From F1-60-MAGs163 sp046091165 (GTDB taxonomy: Bacteria > Actinomycetota > Thermoleophilia > Solirubrobacterales > Solirubrobacteraceae), in the NCBI GenBank assembly GCA_046091165.1, contig JBJTBE010000023.1, positions 1 to 25,123 on the forward strand: DNA of 25,123 nt. Reading direction: 5' to 3'. Positions 15,505-25,123 of this stretch are shown here, in pieces; the first letter of the stretch is position 1; every line of letters starts with the position of its first letter. A program made the translations under genes and the position numbers. Below the pieces are notes generated by a model. The model had not been told where the DNA came from. It saw nothing but the letters and a program-made list of their open reading frames with translations, and searched no databases.

Positions 15505-17100
15505 TCACGCGGCGGCGTTCACGCAGCGCATGCCGCGGCTGACCGCCCGCCCCGGCGCGAAGCGCGCGCCCACGCGCACCGTGCCGGGCCGCAGGGCCAT
15601 CACCCGGGTCCAGCCGCCCGCCGCCCGCGAGAGGCAGGCCGACCCGGCCTCGACGGTGAAGTAGCTCGTCCATCGCATGCGCACGGTCACCGGCCGGGGC
15701 GACCACGCCTTCAGGGAGAAGCCGTCGTGGCCCATGGAGACGAGCCGGCCCGGGCCGCTGACCAGGGGCCTGGGGTCGGTGAACTCGTAGACCTTCCAGT
15801 TGGCGTTCGACCAGGCCGGCTCCAGCCACTGGGGCCGCGAGGCGATCACCTCGAGCTCCCGCCGGCTGCTGGGGTCCGGCGCCGCGTCGGGCACGGCCAC
15901 GTACCGCACGGCGTTCCCACGCAGCCACGCCCGGTACTCGGCCGGGCTGAACGGCCTGTCGTAGCGGTAGAAGAGCTCGCCGTACTTGGTGTCCAGCTGG
16001 GTCATCCAGCCACGCGCCAGGGGGACGTGCGGCGCGAGGTAGGCGGCCTCCCAGTGGCCGCGGGTGAACGGCACCTCCACCCGGAAGGGCTCGTCGCCGC
16101 GGGTTCCCAGCCAGTCGATCAGCGGCTGGTGGTAGGCCTCGGCGGTGGAGGGGTCGGTCGCGCCCTTGGCGGTCTCGCGCAGCGGGCCGAGCAGCTGCCA
16201 GCCCACGATCGCCACCGCCAGCAGGACGATCGCCGGTGCGTAGCGGGGGCGCTCGCTGCGGCTGAGCGCGAGCGCGGCGATCAGCGGCCCGGCGAAGAGG
16301 ACGGCCAGCCGCGAGACGTTCTCTCCCAGCGGGGAGGGAATCAGCGCCGAGGCGATGATTGCCGGCACGTAGATCGCCGCCGCGATCTTCACCGGTTTCT
16401 GGTCCTCCCCGGCCAGCAGGTAGAGCGCCACCGCGGCGGCTACCGGTATCGCCGTGTTGAGCAGCGGGTAGGGCTGCACCCCGCCGGAGGGGAAGCCCAG
16501 CGAGAGGCCGAGCACCATCAGCCCGGCACCGGCGGCCATCAGTGCCGCCGGGCGCGAGCGGCAGGCCAGGAAGAGCGAGCCGGCCGCGAGCACCATGAAC
16601 AGGCCCGAGACCGGGCTGGTGGCGGCGCAGGCCACGGCGCCGATCACCGCGAGCGTGAAGTGCCGGCGGTCCCAGGCGAGGATCGCCGCCAGGCCGACGG
16701 CCACCCCGAGGCTGAAGGTGATGCGGCCGATCATCAGGTCGCCGATCGCGGCCAGGGCGAACCAGACCGTCGCCACCCGGATCGCCGTCGGGCTGAAGCG
16801 GCCGCGCAGGAGCAGGCTGAAGCAGACCACCGAGACCCCCACGGCCAGTGCGCCGACGACCCGCGGGCCCAGCAGCGCGCCGAGCGGCGGGAAGACGAGG
16901 CTGTAGCCGAGCAGGTTGTGGCCGCCGTACCAGGAGGCGTCGTAGATCTCGTAGCCCTCGCGGCCGAAGAGCGTGGCGCGGTAGACCTGCGCGGCCAGGT
17001 CGGGCGTGGGCGGGGCCACGGCCAGCCACAGCAGCACGAGTGCCGCGGCAATCAGGAGGGCCGGAAGCGCGGCCCGGTCCCGGTCGAGCAGCCCCTTCAC
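15505..17100 (-). CDS. Polytopic membrane protein, possible GT-C-type glycosyltransferase
   Basis: This 531-aa protein has about ten to eleven hydrophobic segments through residue ~330 followed by a soluble C-terminal region of about 200 residues, probably extracytoplasmic. The first loop (TPDLAAQVYRATLFGREG, then DASWYGGHNLLGYS) has the acidic residue and aromatic pattern seen in the first extracytoplasmic loop of GT-C enzymes that use polyprenyl-phosphate sugars, but no diagnostic motif is complete. The GTG at 17100 is chosen because TATGTT ends exactly 6 nt upstream and the first TM starts soon after; a longer frame from 17130 would overlap this promoter. It precedes the PIP synthase/ino1 genes on the same strand. 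Substrate unknown. Confidence 0.68.
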   Translation of the reverse strand: MKGLLDRDRAALPALLIAAALVLLWLAVAPPTPDLAAQVYRATLFGREGYEIYDASWYGGHNLLGYSLVFPPLGALLGPRVVGALAVGVSVVCFSLLLRGRFSPTAIRVATVWFALAAIGDLMIGRITFSLGVAVGLAAILAWDRRHFTLAVIGAVACAATSPVSGLFMVLAAGSLFLACRSRPAALMAAGAGLMVLGLSLGFPSGGVQPYPLLNTAIPVAAAVALYLLAGEDQKPVKIAAAIYVPAIIASALIPSPLGENVSRLAVLFAGPLIAALALSRSERPRYAPAIVLLAVAIVGWQLLGPLRETAKGATDPSTAEAYHQPLIDWLGTRGDEPFRVEVPFTRGHWEAAYLAPHVPLARGWMTQLDTKYGELFYRYDRPFSPAEYRAWLRGNAVRYVAVPDAAPDPSSRRELEVIASRPQWLEPAWSNANWKVYEFTDPRPLVSGPGRLVSMGHDGFSLKAWSPRPVTVRMRWTSYFTVEAGSACLSRAAGGWTRVMALRPGTVRVGARFAPGRAVSRGMRCVNAAA

Positions 17101-17112
17101 GTTTCCAACATA
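17101..17112 (-). promoter_or_regulatory. Predicted leaderless promoter (-10) of the polytopic membrane protein
   Basis: On the minus strand TATGTT (17112-17107) is followed by exactly 6 nt (GGAAAC) and GTG. The site decides the start codon choice. No canonical -35 is seen. The rest of the 69-nt gap (to 17169) holds a small hairpin, GGCC-TTCG-GGCC as read on the plus strand, without a T-run. Confidence 0.45.
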
Positions 17113-17169
17113 CCCCGCGGGAGCCGCCAATCCTGTTCCTTTTCCGTTGCCCCGGCCTTCGGGCCCCGG

Positions 17170-18000
17170 TTACCGGGTTGCGCCCGGCTCCCCGGCCAGG
17201 AAGCCGGCCACCGTCTCGACCAGGTCGGGCCGGTCGAGCCAGGGCCAGTGGCCGGCGTCCTCGAGGTGGAGCACCTCGACCGGCCCGCCGAGCGCTCCGG
17301 CGTATAGGTCGGCAAAGTGCGGCGCGATGTAGGGGTCGCGGTCGCCCCAGACCACCAGCGCGGGGCAGGTGATCTCGCCGAGCCGGCTGCCCGCCTGCTC
17401 CAGGCGAGCCGGGGGGCTGGTCCGGTAGAGCTGGAGGATCGCCCGCTGGGTACCCAGGTCGAAGCCGTCCATCGTCTGGTCGATCAGCGCCTCGGGCAGG
17501 GGACCGGGCGCCGCGTTGGATTCGCGCGAGAGCAGGCGAAAGGTCCACTTGAAGGTCAGGCCCATCGACAGCTCGCCCAGGCCGGGCGTGCGCCAGACCC
17601 GCGCGGTGCGGTGCCAGCGGTAGCCGGGCAGGAAGGGGACGGCGTCGATGATCACGAGTCGCCTCACGCGCTCGGGGTGAGCCTGCGCCCACGCGAGCCC
17701 TACCGCCCCCCAGTCGTGGACGACCAGGTTCACCTCGTCCAGGCCGCGCTGGTCCAGGAACCATTCGATGAACTCGGCCTGGCCGTCGATGGTGAACTCC
17801 CGGGTTCCGCGCTTGGTCGAGCGCCCGAAACCCGGGAGGTCGGGGGCCAGGCCACCCGTGCGCTCGAGGAACGGGATCCAGTCGAAGCTTCCGGTGGGCA
17901 CCCCGTGCAGGTAGAGGGTCGGGGTTCCCTCCCAGGGGGCGGTGCGCCAGAAGATCGGCTCGCCGTCGACGGTCTCGGTCTGCTCGGTGATCTCGCGCAT
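17170..18000 (-). CDS. Alpha/beta hydrolase with Asp nucleophile (haloalkane dehalogenase/epoxide hydrolase-like)
   Basis: This 276-aa protein is an alpha/beta hydrolase of the haloalkane dehalogenase-epoxide hydrolase group. The oxyanion motif HGVP is at 32-35. The nucleophile elbow VVHDWGAVG has Asp96 rather than Ser, with Trp97 after it, as in haloalkane dehalogenases. The acid lies in WGDRDPYI (Asp222) and the base in DAGHWP (His251). The cap (about residues 125-190) is Arg/Trp/Phe-rich. Halide versus epoxide specificity depends on cap residues I cannot assign. Start: ATG at 18000 (MREITEQ) follows TATCGT by 10 nt; a GTG four codons upstream is possible but would lie inside that hexamer. 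Confidence 0.82.
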   Translation of the reverse strand: MREITEQTETVDGEPIFWRTAPWEGTPTLYLHGVPTGSFDWIPFLERTGGLAPDLPGFGRSTKRGTREFTIDGQAEFIEWFLDQRGLDEVNLVVHDWGAVGLAWAQAHPERVRRLVIIDAVPFLPGYRWHRTARVWRTPGLGELSMGLTFKWTFRLLSRESNAAPGPLPEALIDQTMDGFDLGTQRAILQLYRTSPPARLEQAGSRLGEITCPALVVWGDRDPYIAPHFADLYAGALGGPVEVLHLEDAGHWPWLDRPDLVETVAGFLAGEPGATR

Positions 18001-18010
18001 CGGCTGGCGC

Positions 18011-18020
18011 ACGATACCTT
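18011..18020. promoter_or_regulatory. Overlapping divergent -10 elements for hydrolase and endonuclease III
   Basis: The decamer ACGATACCTT contains TACCTT on the plus strand (18015-18020), 6 nt before the nth GTG, and TATCGT on the minus strand (18016-18011), 10 nt before the hydrolase ATG. The two hexamers overlap by two bases, so the two promoters should be mutually exclusive if both are real. Confidence 0.38.
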
Positions 18021-18026
18021 CGGTCG

Positions 18027-18713
18027 GTGAGCGCGAGGGCGGCCACGATCCCGCGGGACCGGTGGAAGCGGCCCACCGCGCGCCGCGTCGAGACCGTCAG
18101 GCGCCGGCTGCGCGAGGCCTACGGCGTTCCCGTCGCCGCCCCGCACGCCGACCCGCTCGGCGAGCTGATCCTCACCGTCCTTTCCCAGTCCACCAACGAC
18201 CGCAACCGCGACGTGGCCTTCCTGCGGCTGCGCCGGCGCTTCGACAGCTGGGAGGCGGTCCGCGACGCGCCGGTGGAGGAGATCGAGGAGGCGATCCGCC
18301 CCGGCGGTATCTCGAAGGTCAAGTCGAGGCGGATCAAGGCGATCCTCGAGGCGATCGGCGACGACCTCGACCTCGAATGGATGCGCGACGCGCCGCTGGA
18401 GGAATCCCGCGACTACCTCTGCGCGCTGCCGGGGGTGGGGCGCAAGACGGCGGCCTGCGTGCTCTGCTTCTCCTACGACCTGCCCGACGTGCCCGTCGAC
18501 ACCCACGTCTCCCGCGTGGCCACGCGCCTGGGGCTGCTGCGCCCGGGGGCCCCGTTCGAGGAGCAGCACGACGAGATGTCGGCGATTACCCCCGATGACG
18601 CCGCGCTCGAGTTCCACGTGAACCTGCTGCGCCACGGGCGGCGCACCTGCCACGCCCGCTCGCCGGCCTGCGGGGAGTGCGCCCTGCGGCGCATCTGCCC
18701 GTCCCGGGCCTGA
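18027..18713 (+). CDS. nth: Endonuclease III-type DNA glycosylase/AP lyase
   Basis: This 228-aa base-excision-repair enzyme would remove oxidised pyrimidines and nick the abasic site. The helix-hairpin-helix is LCALPGVGRKTAACV (131-145) with the Schiff-base Lys140, and the catalytic Asp is in VPVDTHVSR (Asp158). The C-terminal cluster loop has the full CX6CX2CX5C spacing (Cys208, 215, 218, 224), so the [4Fe-4S] cluster should be present. Early sequence LILTVLSQSTNDRN replaces the more usual LLSAQTTD. This looks like a shorter-branch actinobacterial paralogue; a second nth elsewhere is possible. The GTG start follows TACCTT by 6 nt, suggesting a leaderless mRNA. Confidence 0.9.
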   Translation: MSARAATIPRDRWKRPTARRVETVRRRLREAYGVPVAAPHADPLGELILTVLSQSTNDRNRDVAFLRLRRRFDSWEAVRDAPVEEIEEAIRPGGISKVKSRRIKAILEAIGDDLDLEWMRDAPLEESRDYLCALPGVGRKTAACVLCFSYDLPDVPVDTHVSRVATRLGLLRPGAPFEEQHDEMSAITPDDAALEFHVNLLRHGRRTCHARSPACGECALRRICPSRA

Positions 18714-18748
18714 TCTGTCGCCCCCGTGGGCCCGCTTTCCCGGGGCAC

Positions 18749-18777
18749 TGGACGAATCCCCACATATCTGCTAGACT
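18749..18777 (+). promoter_or_regulatory. dnaK operon promoter
   Basis: TGGACG (18749-18754, 4 of 6 matches to TTGACA), a 17-bp spacer and TAGACT (18772-18777) form the most complete sigma-70-like promoter in the window. The start would be near 18784, giving an untranslated leader of about 82 nt, unlike the leaderless-type genes around it. Confidence 0.6.
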
Positions 18778-18788
18778 CCCACTCAGAT
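18766..18788. promoter_or_regulatory. Candidate HspR operator (HAIR-like) at dnaK
   Basis: An imperfect 23-bp palindrome with outer arms ATCTG and CAGAT covers the -10 and the predicted start. In the HspR-associated inverted repeat frame (7-N7-7), the right half ACTCAGA matches the known ACTCAAG in 5 of 7 positions; the left half is poor. The clpB promoter carries a palindrome of identical 23-bp span. Confidence 0.45.
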
Positions 18789-18823
18789 TTTGCGCGTCCC
18801 TCTACTAAGGGCGCACCAACCCC

Positions 18824-18853
18824 CCCGGCCACGGGCCGGCAGACAGCAAGGAG
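18824..18853 (+). promoter_or_regulatory. dnaK leader: hairpin and Shine-Dalgarno
   Basis: In the leader, CCGGCC-ACG-GGCCGG (18825-18839) can form a 6-bp hairpin, followed by AAGGAG (18848-18853), a strong Shine-Dalgarno 12 nt before the ATG (somewhat long spacing). Whether the hairpin modulates translation is unknown. Confidence 0.4.
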
Positions 18854-18865
18854 CAGTCAGAAAAC

Positions 18866-20767
18866 ATGGGCAAGATCATCGGAATCGACCTCGGCACGAC
18901 CAACTCGTGCATGTCCGTCCTCGAAGGGGGCGAACCGACCGTCATCGAGAGCTCGGAGGGTGGCCGCACCACTCCTTCGGTCGTCGCGTTTACCCCCGCC
19001 GGAGAGCGGCTCGTGGGAACGGTCGCCAAGCGCCAGGCGGTAACCAACCCGCAGAACACCATCTTCTCCATCAAGCGCTTCATGGGCCGCAAGGAGGGCG
19101 AGGTCCAGGAGGAGGAGTCGATCGTCCCGTACAAGGTCGTCTCCGGCCCCAACGGCGACGCGCGCGTCGAGGCCGAGGGCAAGGAGTACAGCCCGCCCGA
19201 GATCAGCGCGATGGTGCTCGGCAAGCTCAAGGCCGATGCCGAGGCCTACCTCGGCGACACCGTCGACGGCGTGGTCATCACCGTCCCGGCCTACTTCAAC
19301 GACGACCAGCGCCAGGCCACCAAGGACGCCGGCCAGGTCGCCGGGCTCGACGTCAAGCGCATCATCAACGAGCCGACCGCCGCGTCGCTGGCCTACGGCC
19401 TCGACAAGGAGGAGGACCAGACGATCCTCGTCTTCGACCTCGGTGGAGGCACCTTCGACGTCTCCGTCCTGGAGATCGGCGACGGCGTCTTTGAGGTCAA
19501 GTCGACCGCGGGTGACAACCACCTCGGTGGCGACAACTTCGACAAGGCGATCGTCGACTGGCTGGCCGCCGAGTTCAAGAAGGAGCAGGCGATCGACCTC
19601 ACCGAGGACCCGATGGCCCTCCAGCGCCTCTACGAGGCCGCCGAGAAGGCGAAGATCGAGCTCTCCACCGCGCAGGAGACCCAGATCAACCTGCCGTTCA
19701 TCACCGCCGACGCCTCCGGGCCCAAGCACCTGGACACCCGCCTGACGCGGGCCAAGCTCGGCGAGCTGACGGCCGACCTGCTCGACCGCGTGGTCGCCCC
19801 GGTCCGTCAGGCGCTCGACGACGCCAAGGACAAGGGAGCCGGCGACATCGACCACGTCGTCCTGGTCGGAGGCATGACCCGTATGCCGGCCGTCCAGGAG
19901 AAGGTCAAGGAGCTGACCGGCAAGGAGCCCCACCGCGGGGTCAACCCGGACGAGGTCGTCGCCGTCGGCGCCGCCATCCAGGCCGGGGTGCTGGCCGGCG
20001 ACGTCAAGGACGTCCTCCTGCTGGACGTAACGCCGCTGACCCTCGGCATCGAGACCAAGGGCGGCGTCATGACGCGCCTGATCGAGCGCAACACGACGAT
20101 CCCGACCAAGAAGTCTGAGGTCTTCTCGACCGCCGAGGACAACCAGCCCTCGGTCGAGATCCACGTGCTGCAGGGCGAGCGCGAGATGGCCTCGGGCAAC
20201 AAGTCGCTCGGCAAGTTCCAGCTGACCGGCATCCCGCCGGCGCCGCGGGGCGTGCCGCAGATCGAGGTCGCCTTCGACATCGACGCGAACGGCAACCGCA
20301 ACGAGACGGCCAAGGACCTCGGCACCGGCAAGGAGCAGAAGATCGAGATCCAGGCCGGCAGCGGCCTCTCGGAGGACGAGATCAAGCAGATGGTCGACGA
20401 CGCCGAGAGCCACGCCGAGGAGGACCGCAAGGCCCGCGAGCTCGCCGAGGCCCGCAACAACGGCGAGAACGCCGCCCACCAGGCCGAGCGCCAGCTCGCC
20501 GACATGGGCGACCAGGTCGACGAGGCCTCGAAGGCCGAGATCGAGGGCGCGATCAAGGAGCTGCGCGACGTGCTCGAGAGCGACGACCCGGCCGTGATCA
20601 ACGAGAAGGCCCAGGCCCTCCAGGCCGCCTTCCACCGGATCTCCGAGCAGATCTACGAGAAGGCCCAGCAGGAGGCCGGGCCCTCGGCCAACGGTGACGG
20701 CGGCGACGGTGGCTCTTCCGACGAGGAAGAGGTCGTCGACGCCGAGGTCGTGGACGAAGGCAACTGA
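18866..20767 (+). CDS. dnaK: Chaperone DnaK (Hsp70)
   Basis: This 633-aa ATP-driven chaperone is full length. The nucleotide-binding domain starts GIDLGTTNSCMSVL, with VPAYFNDDQRQATKDAG, FDLGGGTFDVSVL and VLVGGMTRMPAV. The linker is DVLLLDVTPLTLG, followed by the substrate-binding beta domain and alpha-helical lid. The tail ends EEEVVDAEVVDEGN, matching the conserved EEVVDAEVVDE end of bacterial DnaK. One strand of the beta domain is odd: after DIDANG the usual hydrophobic ILNVSAKD-type sequence reads NRNETAKD (residues 477-484). It heads the dnaK-grpE-dnaJ-hspR operon; its stop shares a base with grpE. Heat induction through loss of HspR binding is expected. Confidence 0.97.
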   Translation: MGKIIGIDLGTTNSCMSVLEGGEPTVIESSEGGRTTPSVVAFTPAGERLVGTVAKRQAVTNPQNTIFSIKRFMGRKEGEVQEEESIVPYKVVSGPNGDARVEAEGKEYSPPEISAMVLGKLKADAEAYLGDTVDGVVITVPAYFNDDQRQATKDAGQVAGLDVKRIINEPTAASLAYGLDKEEDQTILVFDLGGGTFDVSVLEIGDGVFEVKSTAGDNHLGGDNFDKAIVDWLAAEFKKEQAIDLTEDPMALQRLYEAAEKAKIELSTAQETQINLPFITADASGPKHLDTRLTRAKLGELTADLLDRVVAPVRQALDDAKDKGAGDIDHVVLVGGMTRMPAVQEKVKELTGKEPHRGVNPDEVVAVGAAIQAGVLAGDVKDVLLLDVTPLTLGIETKGGVMTRLIERNTTIPTKKSEVFSTAEDNQPSVEIHVLQGEREMASGNKSLGKFQLTGIPPAPRGVPQIEVAFDIDANGNRNETAKDLGTGKEQKIEIQAGSGLSEDEIKQMVDDAESHAEEDRKARELAEARNNGENAAHQAERQLADMGDQVDEASKAEIEGAIKELRDVLESDDPAVINEKAQALQAAFHRISEQIYEKAQQEAGPSANGDGGDGGSSDEEEVVDAEVVDEGN

Positions 20768-21324
20768 TGGAGAGCGCTCCGGAAAGCGGAGCCTCCGAGG
20801 AGGCCGTCGTGGACGCGACGGTCGTCGAGGAGCAGCCGGAGGCCCCGGCCGCGCAGGCGGCCGGGGAGCCGGAGCCTGCCGCCGGGCAGGCCGCTCCCGC
20901 CGAAGAGGCCGACTACAAGGACCAGTGGATGCGCGCCGTCGCCGAGCTCGACAACGTGCGCAAGCGCGCCCGTCGCGATGCGGCGGTCGCCGAGCAGCGC
21001 GGCATCGCCCGGCTGGCCCGCGAGCAGCTACCGGCCCTCGACAACCTCGACCGGGCGATCGAGTCGGCCCGCGAGCAGGGCGCGCCCGACGAGTTCGTCA
21101 ACGTGCTCTCGCTGGTGCGCGGCGAGCTGATCGCCGCCTTCGAGAAGGTCGGGATCGTCGCCTACTCGCCCCAGGGCGAGCCGTTCGATCCCCACGTCCA
21201 CGAGGCCATCGCCCAGCAGCCGGCCGACGGCGTGGCCGCCGGCACGGTGATCGAGGTCTACCAGTCGGGCTACCGGCTCGGTGACGAGATCCTGCGGGCG
21301 GCCAAGGTCGTCGTCTCGGCGTAG
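20767..21324 (+). CDS. grpE: Nucleotide exchange factor GrpE
   Basis: This 185-aa cofactor releases ADP from DnaK. It has an acidic, Ala/Pro/Glu-rich disordered N-terminus (about 50 residues), the long dimerisation helix beginning DYKDQWMRAVAELDNVRKRARRD, and the C-terminal beta domain with VGIVAYSPQGEPFDPHVHEAIAQQP and GTVIEVYQSGYRLGDEILRAAKVVVS, the GrpE signature. The ATG overlaps the dnaK stop (TGATG). The N-terminal tail VVDATVVEEQP resembles the DnaK C-terminal VVDAEVVDE, presumably coincidental acidic composition. It is cytosolic. Confidence 0.96.
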   Translation: MESAPESGASEEAVVDATVVEEQPEAPAAQAAGEPEPAAGQAAPAEEADYKDQWMRAVAELDNVRKRARRDAAVAEQRGIARLAREQLPALDNLDRAIESAREQGAPDEFVNVLSLVRGELIAAFEKVGIVAYSPQGEPFDPHVHEAIAQQPADGVAAGTVIEVYQSGYRLGDEILRAAKVVVSA

Positions 21325-21332
21325 GGGGAGCC

Positions 21333-22447
<1,115 letters not shown>

Positions 22448-22448
<1 letters not shown>

Positions 22449-22861
22449 TGGCCGCGCGCCGGACGACCCGCACCACCCGCACCACGGTCACCGTCGAGTC
22501 GGGCCGGGGAGTCTTCATGATCTCCGTCGCCGCCGAGCTGGCCGAGATGCACCCCCAGACCCTGCGCATGTACGAGCAGCGCGGGCTGATCTGCCCCAAG
22601 CGCTCTCCGAAGGGCACCCGGCTCTACTCCCAGGAGGACGTCGACCGGCTGCGCCGCATCCAGGAGATGACCACCGAGCTGGGCCTCAACCTCGCCGGCG
22701 TCGAGCGCGTCCTGGCCCTGGAGGAGCAGCTCGCCGGCGCCCAGCGCCAGCTGGACGAGCTCGAGGGCGAGCTCGAGGCGGCGCGCCGCACCCTGCGCGG
22801 CGACCTCGTTCCCGTAACCCGCTCGTCCACGGCGATAATCCGCGCCTCCGACGTCCGCTGA
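22448..22861 (+). CDS. hspR: Heat-shock repressor HspR (MerR family)
   Basis: This 137-aa MerR-type repressor is typical of actinobacterial dnaK operons, where it binds HAIR sites with DnaK as corepressor. The winged helix is MISVAAELAEMHPQTLRMYE (24-43), then RGLICPKRSPKGTRLYSQEDVDRLRRIQEM and LNLAGVERVLALEEQL. The C-terminal coiled coil is short (to about 115), followed by a Val/Arg/Ser tail. The N-terminus has an unusual RTTRTTRTT repeat (5-13), and an internal start at Met24 would remove it. The ATG overlaps the dnaJ stop (TGATG), which supports the long form. It likely controls both this operon and clpB. Confidence 0.95.
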
Positions 22862-22887
22862 CCCCCAAAAACCCGGGAATAAGGGCC

Positions 22888-22916
22888 TTGCGGAATATAT
22901 CTAAGTCTGATAGGCT
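22888..22916 (+). promoter_or_regulatory. clpB promoter
   Basis: TTGCGG (22888-22893), a 17-bp spacer and TAGGCT (22911-22916) in the 64-nt hspR-clpB gap. The predicted start near 22923 leaves a leader of about 3 nt before the clpB ATG. A second AT-rich hexamer, TATATC, lies just upstream. Confidence 0.5.
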
Positions 22917-22921
22917 TAGAT
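22899..22921. promoter_or_regulatory. Candidate HspR operator (HAIR-like) at clpB
   Basis: ATCTAAG-N9-CTTAGAT is a perfect 7-bp inverted repeat. Read as 7-N7-7 (22900-22906, 22914-22920) it has the spacing of the HspR-associated inverted repeat CTTGAGT-N7-ACTCAAG, with TCTAAGT/GCTTAGA halves. It covers the -10, so bound repressor would block polymerase. Confidence 0.6.
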
Positions 22922-22925
22922 CTGT

Positions 22926-25123
<2,198 letters not shown>

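Noticed and set aside
17149..17184. Hairpins around the hydrolase stop codon (CCCGG-TAA-CCGGG and a GGCC tetraloop stem) as terminator
   Set aside because: On the hydrolase strand they are followed by purines (CAACGGAAAAGG), not U, so they do not fit a Rho-independent terminator.
18722..18746. CCCCG...CGGGG repeat after nth as terminator
   Set aside because: The stem is only 5 bp with a loop of about 14 nt and no T-run; likely chance.
22462..22486. Direct repeat coding RTTRTTRTT at the start of hspR as a mobile or satellite element
   Set aside because: It is a three-unit codon-level repeat within a coding region, explained by simple slippage; no flanking element features.

Overview
The window is chromosomal DNA from a very GC-rich actinobacterium. 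The best guess is the class Thermoleophilia (Solirubrobacterales/Gaiellales type): an actinobacterial dnaK-grpE-dnaJ-hspR operon sits beside an inositol-lipid module (Ino1 plus a phosphatidylinositol-phosphate synthase), G+C is roughly 70%, and intergenic gaps are very short. The taxonomic placement is an inference. Coding density is close to complete. I saw no tRNA, rRNA, CRISPR array, insertion sequence or prophage.

Layout. (1) 1-5049, minus strand: a small 4-TM protein, then a pyruvate-dehydrogenase-type operon in the order lpd (E3), DsbA/HCCA-isomerase-like protein, 83-aa unknown, E1 alpha, E1 beta, E2 (cut by the window edge). Most junctions are 4-nt or 1-nt overlaps. (2) 5131-10964, plus strand: SnoaL-like protein, ornithine carbamoyltransferase, TrmA/RlmD-type RNA m5U methyltransferase, ASCH protein, FUSC-type membrane protein, quinone-oxidoreductase-type MDR, second SnoaL-like protein. 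(3) 10961-17100, minus strand: a polytopic membrane protein, PIP synthase, Ino1, a fused PimA-like glycosyltransferase/PHP phosphoesterase, and a UDG-superfamily protein. (4) 17170-18713: an Asp-nucleophile alpha/beta hydrolase (minus) divergent from endonuclease III (plus). (5) 18866-25123, plus strand: dnaK-grpE-dnaJ-hspR, then clpB (cut by the window edge).

Most interesting: the phosphatidylinositol region. Ino1 makes inositol phosphate and the CDP-alcohol phosphotransferase would attach it to CDP-diacylglycerol, giving phosphatidylinositol phosphate (PIP). PIP must then be dephosphorylated. The next gene fuses a PimA-like domain, whose acceptor half looks preserved but whose sugar-nucleotide half looks eroded, to a PHP domain with an apparently complete set of metal ligands. 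This makes it a candidate for the PIP phosphatase step, with the PimA-like half acting as lipid-binding module or mannosyltransferase.

Two regulatory patterns also stand out. At least seven gene starts carry a TANNNT hexamer ending 6-8 nt before the start codon, which predicts leaderless mRNAs. The dnaK and clpB promoters both carry a 23-bp imperfect palindrome with shared outer arms (ATCT...CTYAGAT) and HspR/HAIR-like spacing, overlapping the -10 element, which predicts autoregulation by the HspR encoded in the operon.
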